DNA of 64,000 nt, taken from positions 1,054,001 through 1,118,000 of the forward strand of contig JANFOG010000014.1 of NCBI GenBank assembly GCA_024336345.1. The letters run 5' to 3'. Made by a program: the position numbers and the translations under genes. The notes beneath the pieces are model-generated. The model had not been told where the DNA came from and searched no databases. It worked only from the letters and a program-made list of their open reading frames with translations. This DNA is from Mariannaea sp. PMI_226. Lineage: Eukaryota; Ascomycota; Sordariomycetes; Hypocreales; Nectriaceae. Each line of letters begins with the position of its first letter. Position 1 is the first letter of the stretch. Shown here in pieces: positions 58,442 to 64,000 of this stretch.

Positions 58442-59221
58442 GGACCGAGTCGATGGGGAGTTTGCTGGCAGGCTCGCATTACCAAACTTGCAAGGAGTAG
58501 AGAGCCTTCGGGCTTAGCTGATCAGTCTACGAAATGCTGAAGGGATCAACAGCTCATCAATCAGCTTTTAATAGTGTTGTAAGGAAAAAATGCTTTCGGC
58601 GTGAACCCTTTTCCGCGATGGTTGACGATGACTCAATGTTGGCGAGCTTTGAGGCCTGTCCTGTTGTGGCGTGTTGTTTGATTTGCAGCCTCCTGTGGCT
58701 TGTTACCCTATCGAGGTGAGGTCCTCGAGACTTCAGGCAAACAAGCTGGAGTTGCTGTGGCGCGTGTGCAATTTCCCAGAGGGTTTTCGCACTGTGCGTA
58801 CAGTGGATTGCCTCCACAAAGCGTGGCATTCGTTCATACAGCAATCCCTACCTACCTAGGCACTGTGTACACTATATCGTGCCGCAGGACAAGATATCGA
58901 CGATCGGGAGGCAAGGCAAAAGCTTCAACATGCATTCGCACATTTGTTCTCTCCAATCGACAGTTTGACCCCACGTCTCAAGTTGAACAGCCTAAACTCC
59001 AATCAACGATCACAAGCCATGGTTGTGGTCGAGATTTTAGGTGGTGGCTGAGCAACTTGGCAAAACACATCGATATTATTCAGAGCTTGCCAACTTCGGC
59101 TCTCAGGTGGGAATGTTCATGAAAATGACACCCTCCAGCCGGCAACTTAGGCTTACACGCCATAACAACTCAGGTCGGCTGGTGAGGTATGAGCATGTAC
59201 GAAGGAGGGGCAGTCTGGAGA

Positions 59222-59569
59222 CTATTCCCTGGTCTCATTCTCCTCTACTATTTGTTTATAACGGGCCATACACCATTGAAGTAACGTCCAGCGGACTTCC
59301 CAGTTCCTCTCGTCGCATCCATCTTGAAAGTCCTTGATGACATCTAATTTAGAGTCATTAGGATGGGGATAGGAAAGTTGGTGACCAGGGCCAGCGCTTA
59401 GGAAAGTCCTGTCCATCAGCACACCCTCAAATCTATTGATGATCACCGAGTACAATGTATACTTCACAGCCGACTTTGAGGCAGTGCAGCGACGTACCCT
59501 TTTTTTTTGTAGGAGGAAAGAATAGAATTGATTACAATTACCAGTTATTCGAAAACAGCTTGGCATCAA
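59222..59569 (-). CDS. Orphan open frame, unproven
   Basis: A 115-codon frame on the minus strand. Its last 80 residues have a protein-like composition (VKYTLYSVIINRFEGVLMDR, then SYPHPNDSKLDVIKDFQD and WEVRWTLLQWCMARYKQ). The first 35 codons run through a poly-A/T stretch near 59497 and look like non-coding DNA, so a spliced 5' exon would be needed. I know no family. It may be chance or a gene remnant. Confidence 0.25.
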   Translation of the reverse strand: MMPSCFRITGNCNQFYSFLLQKKRVRRCTASKSAVKYTLYSVIINRFEGVLMDRTFLSAGPGHQLSYPHPNDSKLDVIKDFQDGCDERNWEVRWTLLQWCMARYKQIVEENETRE

Positions 59570-60024
59570 CTAAAAAGCGTCCTCAATCAGCAGGCAGATA
59601 AGTATAGCTGAGTTCCCTGACTCCTTCCGATCGCCTCTTCACTCAAAGGACCTGGTCAGTCTGATGGAACAGTATACCTGCAATGTGCAGACTGATCCTT
59701 CAATGTCTGGTCCTGACCAATCTCTTGGACACCTCTAGGCAGAGAACGGTTAGAACGTATCTATATACCAATCATTACTCGCCGTGAAAGGCGAGCAGCG
59801 GACTGCACTGGCATTGTGACCATCACCATGACGTCAATGGCTACGACGGTCGAGTTCCACTGCCAATGCCTCACCAGCAACTTGGGACAGCCTCTTTTGC
59901 CATCAGCCAGTCACGTTTGTCAGCTCTTTTCAAGGAGGTGTTTGCCTTCCCGGAGTTTGCGGGGTAAACTTTGAATTCTACGCTTCTGGTTCGGGGACCC
60001 TTCCCAACCGGGACTTGTCATGTG

Positions 60025-60032
60025 TATATATA
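60025..60032 (+). promoter_or_regulatory. TATA box of the small-protein gene
   Basis: TATATATA, 205 bases before the start codon at 60237, followed by a strongly pyrimidine-rich leader (60050-60180). This layout is usual for highly expressed fungal genes. Confidence 0.6.
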
Positions 60033-60236
60033 CTCCAAGCAGTACAACCAATCTATCCTTTTTTTTCCCTGCCCCTCTTCCCTTTTCTTTCCATCTTTCT
60101 ACCTGACATCTCTGTTCGGCATCTGCTCGACATCTCAATACTGCTCAAATCACCATCTCAGTCTCCCGAAGCATCTATCTACTATCTCACCTTCACAAGC
60201 TCAATTACTGAGCTTCGAACCCTCACATCCTTCAAC

Positions 60237-60545
60237 ATGGAGCAACCCATCAAGGACCAAGCAATTGACGACTCTCCAGCTGTCATAGGAGAGTCTTCTG
60301 TCACTGGAATCCCGAAAGAGGACCGTAGAATGAGTGATGAATGGGGTAAGGACATGTCAACCTCACCTATCGTTGATTGATGAAGCTGACCGGAAATTCA
60401 AGATGCTGCCAAGGTTCCCCCTAGTCGTTTTCAAAAACGCAAAGGGTCCATTTATGCGACACCCAATTCTCGAGATGGTCATATCGACCGCAATTATCAA
60501 GAGAGATATCATGCCAAAATTGCCGAGATGACTGGGAAGAAATAA
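60237..60545 (+). CDS. Small conserved fungal protein of unknown function (83 aa)
   Basis: Exons 60237-60345 and 60403-60545; joining TGGG to AT restores a single frame of 83 residues. The second half (SDEWDAAKVPPSRFQKRKGS, then IYATPNSRDGHIDRN and a short helix ending MTGKK) matches a small protein that I remember from many Pezizomycotina, where the core SRFQKR-GSIYATP-SRDGH is nearly invariant. No domain function is known to me. It has no signal peptide or membrane helix, is hydrophilic and probably unfolded in the first 35 residues. The TATA box and C+T-rich leader suggest strong expression. The gene was missed by simple frame reading since the two exons lie in different frames. It converges with SYF1, 131 bases away. 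Confidence 0.85.
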
Positions 60546-60676
60546 TATATGGTGCTAACCTGTGTGATTGATATTTGTCGGAGGACGGAATGGGATAACG
60601 ACATACAATGAGAGATAACCTGTACTACCTATTTGAAACCTTAATCCCCCCACCAATCGACCCTTGGAGTGCGTAA

Positions 60677-63284
60677 CTAATCATCATCAAGACCGTCAAT
60701 GTCGATTGCATCTGGATTCGACATGACAGCCGTACCTGCCATACCTGGCACAGGAGCTCCTCCTTTTGGTCCAGTGCTTGCTGCAATGAATCCCTGTGGA
60801 GCTCTAGATTGTCTCTCCATCGCCGTCATCGCGTCTGTCACTTCCACATCCTCTGACCCAAGTCGTCGCTGGCTGCGAGCCAAAGCCTGCGATGCAATAA
60901 AGTTGACGTCAGTATTGTATTGAGCCTGAACACTGCGCTTGATCCGTAGCATTTCTTTATATGTGTCCTCGTTGCCATGCTGAACCTCAAATTGTTCCCA
61001 CTTCGCCCAGAACTCAGGGTTTGTACGCGGGTCACAGAATTGCGAGGCATGCCCGTAAATAGCACGAGCTCGATCGATCTCACCCAATCGTTTTTCCATA
61101 TCAGCGAACTTCAAGCACATATCCTTCGCCTCATTGTCAGGAAGGGCTGCAATAGCTCTCTCGTAGATTGGGCGCGTGGAAGGCAGACCAAAGTTAGATG
61201 CCGACTTGGTTATATAAAAGTTGAACATGTCAGCTCGATCTTCGTCTGCAACTGCTCGCGTGGCTCGCTCGTATATTCGCATCGCATGTCGGGCTAGACC
61301 ACGCTCCTCTTCAAGGTTGCCGTACATGAGATAAATTGTCTTGGCGAACTTGGGTGGGCAATCCTCAACTGCCTGCTCGAAAAGATCGCGCAAACGTTCA
61401 ATGCCAATCTTCTGGTCCACGGCTTTTGTTAAGTAAAGGTTCCACAGTTCAAAAGCGACCGGGTAGCTAAAGAGGTCCAGCCCTCTTTCATAAATCTTGA
61501 ATGACTCTTCAAAGTACTTGTGTTCCTCCAATAGGTTCGCGTAATTGACGACTGTTTGAGGAGTCGCAATACGCAATTCGAAGATGCGCTCATACACCTT
61601 TTTAGTCTCCTCCAAAGTGGAAACACTCTCAACCAAATCAACATAGAAGCTCCAAAGCTTCCAGCTCTTGTGTACTCTTTGCTGTGGAGAGAGAGTCTCA
61701 TCAAAGTAGTCCACAGTAGACCGTTTCGGGGCTTGCACAGCTTTAGCCATGATTCGGACTGCGTCATCAAAGTTCTCATTACGAAGCTCCATTTCTGCCC
61801 ACTCGATCCACATGTCCGCCAACTCCGCCACTGACTTATAAGGCACCTTGACGGCTTTCTCCATGATGATCCGGGCATTTCGTAAGTCATCGCCACGTTC
61901 GTAGAACTTGGCGTAGTTGGCCCAAAGCTGATGGAAAGGACCAACCGCGCGTTTGGGTTGGATTGCCGCAATAGCATCAGTATAGGTTTGAGCAACCTCT
62001 CGCTTGTTCTCGCCCCAGAGAGCCACTCTCTTCTCCCACTCTGGAACGCTGTTTGGGTTTTGTCGCAGAAGAACATCGTTGAGAAGAAATGGTCGTCGGT
62101 CCATGAGTTGTTCGAAACGCATCATTCTTATGTCCAGCTCAAAATCAGCCTCCTCGTCCTCTAATCCTTTTTCCGCTCGTGATGATGCTAATTCCATAAG
62201 AGTGCCGATAATTGATTCCTCGAACTCCGTATAGGATTCAAAGATTAGGGTAAAGTCTCGAACAGTCATAACTGTTGTAATTCCCTCCTCGAATATATCC
62301 CTAGCTCGTTCAAAACTTCCCCTTCGAATCCAATAGGTGGCAAGGCCAGCCCAGAGCTTCCCTCGTTGGTCGGCAAATCGGGCGATACCGCTTCTGATAA
62401 TGAGATCCGTATCAATTCCTGTCTCATGGCTGGTCTGAATTTCGACCGCATGCTCGACCAATAAGTCAACCATCTCGCTCCAAAGTTCAAAGTGGCCCTT
62501 GCCATGCTTGCTAATAAAGCGAGTAGTATTGAGGACATCGATGAATTTTATTGCCGCTTCTGTGTAATGGCCAGTTTGAACAAGAAGTTCAATGAAGTCT
62601 TCAGCATCTTCGGGATGTACTTGCATATAGCGCCTCCAAATTTTTACCGCCGTCTCTCCTGATGCCGAGTTGGCGAAAGGTCGATACACCGCCCAGATCC
62701 TGTTGTGTTGGGTGATGGGAAGTGCTCGCAGAGCACGATCGAAGGTCCGGCGCGTAAGGGTGATAAGGGGCTGTTTGGTGAGAAGTTTGAGGTACATTTC
62801 CCATATTCGAGGCATCTTGTTCAGAAGAATCAGTGCCCTCTCAAATAGAGCATTAACCTTGCGATATTCTGCAGAGAATACGGCAGGATTCAACTTTGAA
62901 ACATGCTTCACTCGAAAAACAAGATACTATGCAGGGTGTTAGCGATCTATGAGAATAGCACGTGTCGAGTAAACGCACCAACTTCCACAGTTTGTATGAT
63001 CGAGGGAGTTGTCTACAAGCTCGCTCCATCACGAAGGCTTGCTCGATGAAACTACCATGGCGGATCTTGAAATCGATATAGGCAAGCCATGGCTTAATGC
63101 TGCCAGCGTCGCGAAGAATGTCTTGTTCGTAAACGGAGTCCTCGTTGGCCTATGGAAGAAGCAGGATTAGTGGTTGACACAGCACCAAGAAAGCAAACAT
63201 CGAACATCGCGGCGAGGCACGTACAACAAGATGAAGGTCGGGTTGCCTGCGTGCCCCATTCTGGGTGAGTGTAATAGGTGCCAT
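60677..63284 (-). CDS. SYF1: Pre-mRNA splicing factor Syf1 (XAB2)
   Basis: Minus-strand exons 63284-63225, 63149-62979 and 62926-60677 give 826 residues. Syf1 is a HAT-repeat scaffold of the Prp19-associated (NineTeen) complex and stays in the spliceosome through both steps. The start MAPITLTQNGARRQPDLHLV is joined to ANEDSVYEQDILRDAGSIKP by a GTACGT intron, and LPRSYKLWKL to YLVFRVKHVSKLNP by the second. HAT repeats run through the whole length, each with a W/Y-x-x-Y/F pattern (KMPRIWEMYLKLL, ALPITQHNRIWAVYRPF, ELWNLYLTKAV, AKWEQFEVQHGNEDTYKEML). The end is acidic (DAIDIDGLDDD). It is divergent from whatever lies to the right of the window. Confidence 0.96.
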
Positions 63285-64000
63285 AACGGACGCGGAATTT
63301 TGAAACAAGGATAAGTTCAGCAATCGCCTCCGAGGAGGGAGCGGCGACGAGGGTTCAGGTTCAAGCCGAATTGCGCATGGTCGTCAAATATTTCAGACGC
63401 GAATTATTTGACCCTGAGGTCAGCGGGCATCGACTTGGCCGTCTGGCGTCGTAGTATTAGCCGGCGCTGACGTTTGTCACTGTTGTCGTCGACTGTCCGT
63501 GATCAAAAAGTAGAGCAGATAAGGTAGATAACTGGAGCATGAGGTAAGGCAGGGAATAAGGAGGCTTGTCGGATGTATTATTTTTCCATCCCTCCTAAGC
63601 CCCCGCCATTTTCCGTGCCCGGCCCATGTACCATACACCCAAACTGGTTATGGTCTCGCCCAGGCAAATTGGTACCTACAAATAATCGCTCCACTAATTT
63701 TGCTCTTAGGTGCGCTATTGCCCAGGACACAGCAGCGTAGTTGTAGCCCCCTTACAGCGATATTGATTACATAGCTTCACGGTACCTGAATGACGATTCT
63801 GTACTCATTGTAACTATCGAAGCCTTTCCGACACTAAACCATCGTCTTCCTGAAGGCCCAGGACAGGCTACATCACCCTTGATCTTATTGTACGATCGTC
63901 AGCATGTCCGGCGCTGCAGTAATGTTCACCCAAGCCTCGGTTCCAGGGATAGATAATCTGATCATTTACGTAGGATCGCGAGGCCGTCTTCCCCACCCGG
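63285..64000. other. SYF1 promoter and right-edge intergenic DNA
   Basis: About 720 bases to the edge. The first part is the SYF1 leader. No start of another gene, repeat or RNA is recognised. A gene could begin just beyond 64000. Confidence 0.4.

Larger units (their letters stand above)
58442..60236. other. Divergent intergenic region, CCA1 / small-protein gene
   Basis: About 1.8 kb. The CCA1 side is its promoter. AGGTA words lie at 58847-58860. A 115-codon minus frame at 59222-59569 looks partly coding. The right end holds the TATA-like element and C+T-rich leader of the small-protein gene. No other feature recognised. Confidence 0.5.

Noticed and set aside
1..64000. Transposons or RIP-mutated repeats
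   Set aside because: No reverse transcriptase, transposase, long terminal or inverted repeats, and no long A+T-rich TpA-biased blocks were seen.

Overview
The window is nuclear DNA of a filamentous ascomycete, most likely a sordariomycete (a Hypocreales-like placement is my inference). Short introns of about 45-90 nt have GTRNGT-type donors and CTAAY-like branch sites. Leaders are pyrimidine rich, the intergenic DNA carries AGGTA/CCTAGGTA words, and the gene set is typical of Pezizomycotina. I see no transposon, rRNA gene, CRISPR array, intact tRNA gene or secondary-metabolite cluster. Most proteins were rebuilt by joining exons by eye, checking the reading phase at every junction and comparing with remembered family sequences; no alignment was run.

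Left part (1-20.4 kb), gene-sparse. It holds an asteroid/XPG-like nuclease-fold gene cut by the left edge (-), a Prs1/Prs5-class PRPP synthetase subunit (+), a YMR226c-like short-chain dehydrogenase with a probable mitochondrial presequence (-), a 14-TM-type MFS drug transporter (-), the NEDD8 E1 regulatory subunit (+), then 3.8 kb with no secure gene, and a Zn2Cys6 transcription factor (+).

Middle (21-40 kb), compact housekeeping genes. It holds HEI10-type meiotic RING ligase (+), an orphan basic coiled-coil protein (+), Golgi apyrase Ynd1 (+), Hikeshi/Opi10 (-), a DUF4743-Nudix hydrolase (+), Rpb8 (-), Elongator Elp4 (+), tRNA splicing endonuclease Sen34 (+), an Asi3-like membrane RING ligase (-) and exosome subunit Mtr3 (-).

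Right part (42-63.3 kb). It holds an Anp1-family mannosyltransferase (+), the Golgi Arf-GEF Gea/GBF1 (+), PI(3,5)P2 phosphatase Fig4 (+), TTT-complex subunit Tti2 (-), the CCA-adding enzyme (-), a small conserved 83-residue protein with a strong-looking promoter (+) and splicing factor Syf1 (-).

Functionally this is a chance assembly of housekeeping genes. Loose themes are RNA processing (Sen34, Cca1, Elp4, Mtr3, Syf1, Rpb8) and Golgi/endosome work (Ynd1, Anp1, Gea, Fig4). I found no convincing new multi-gene system. The points most worth a second look are the 4-nt first coding exon of YND1, a Leu at a brefeldin-A-determining position of the Arf-GEF, the HEI10 locus with its palindromes and orphan neighbour, the heptamer array in the RPB8 leader, and several orphan coding-like stretches.
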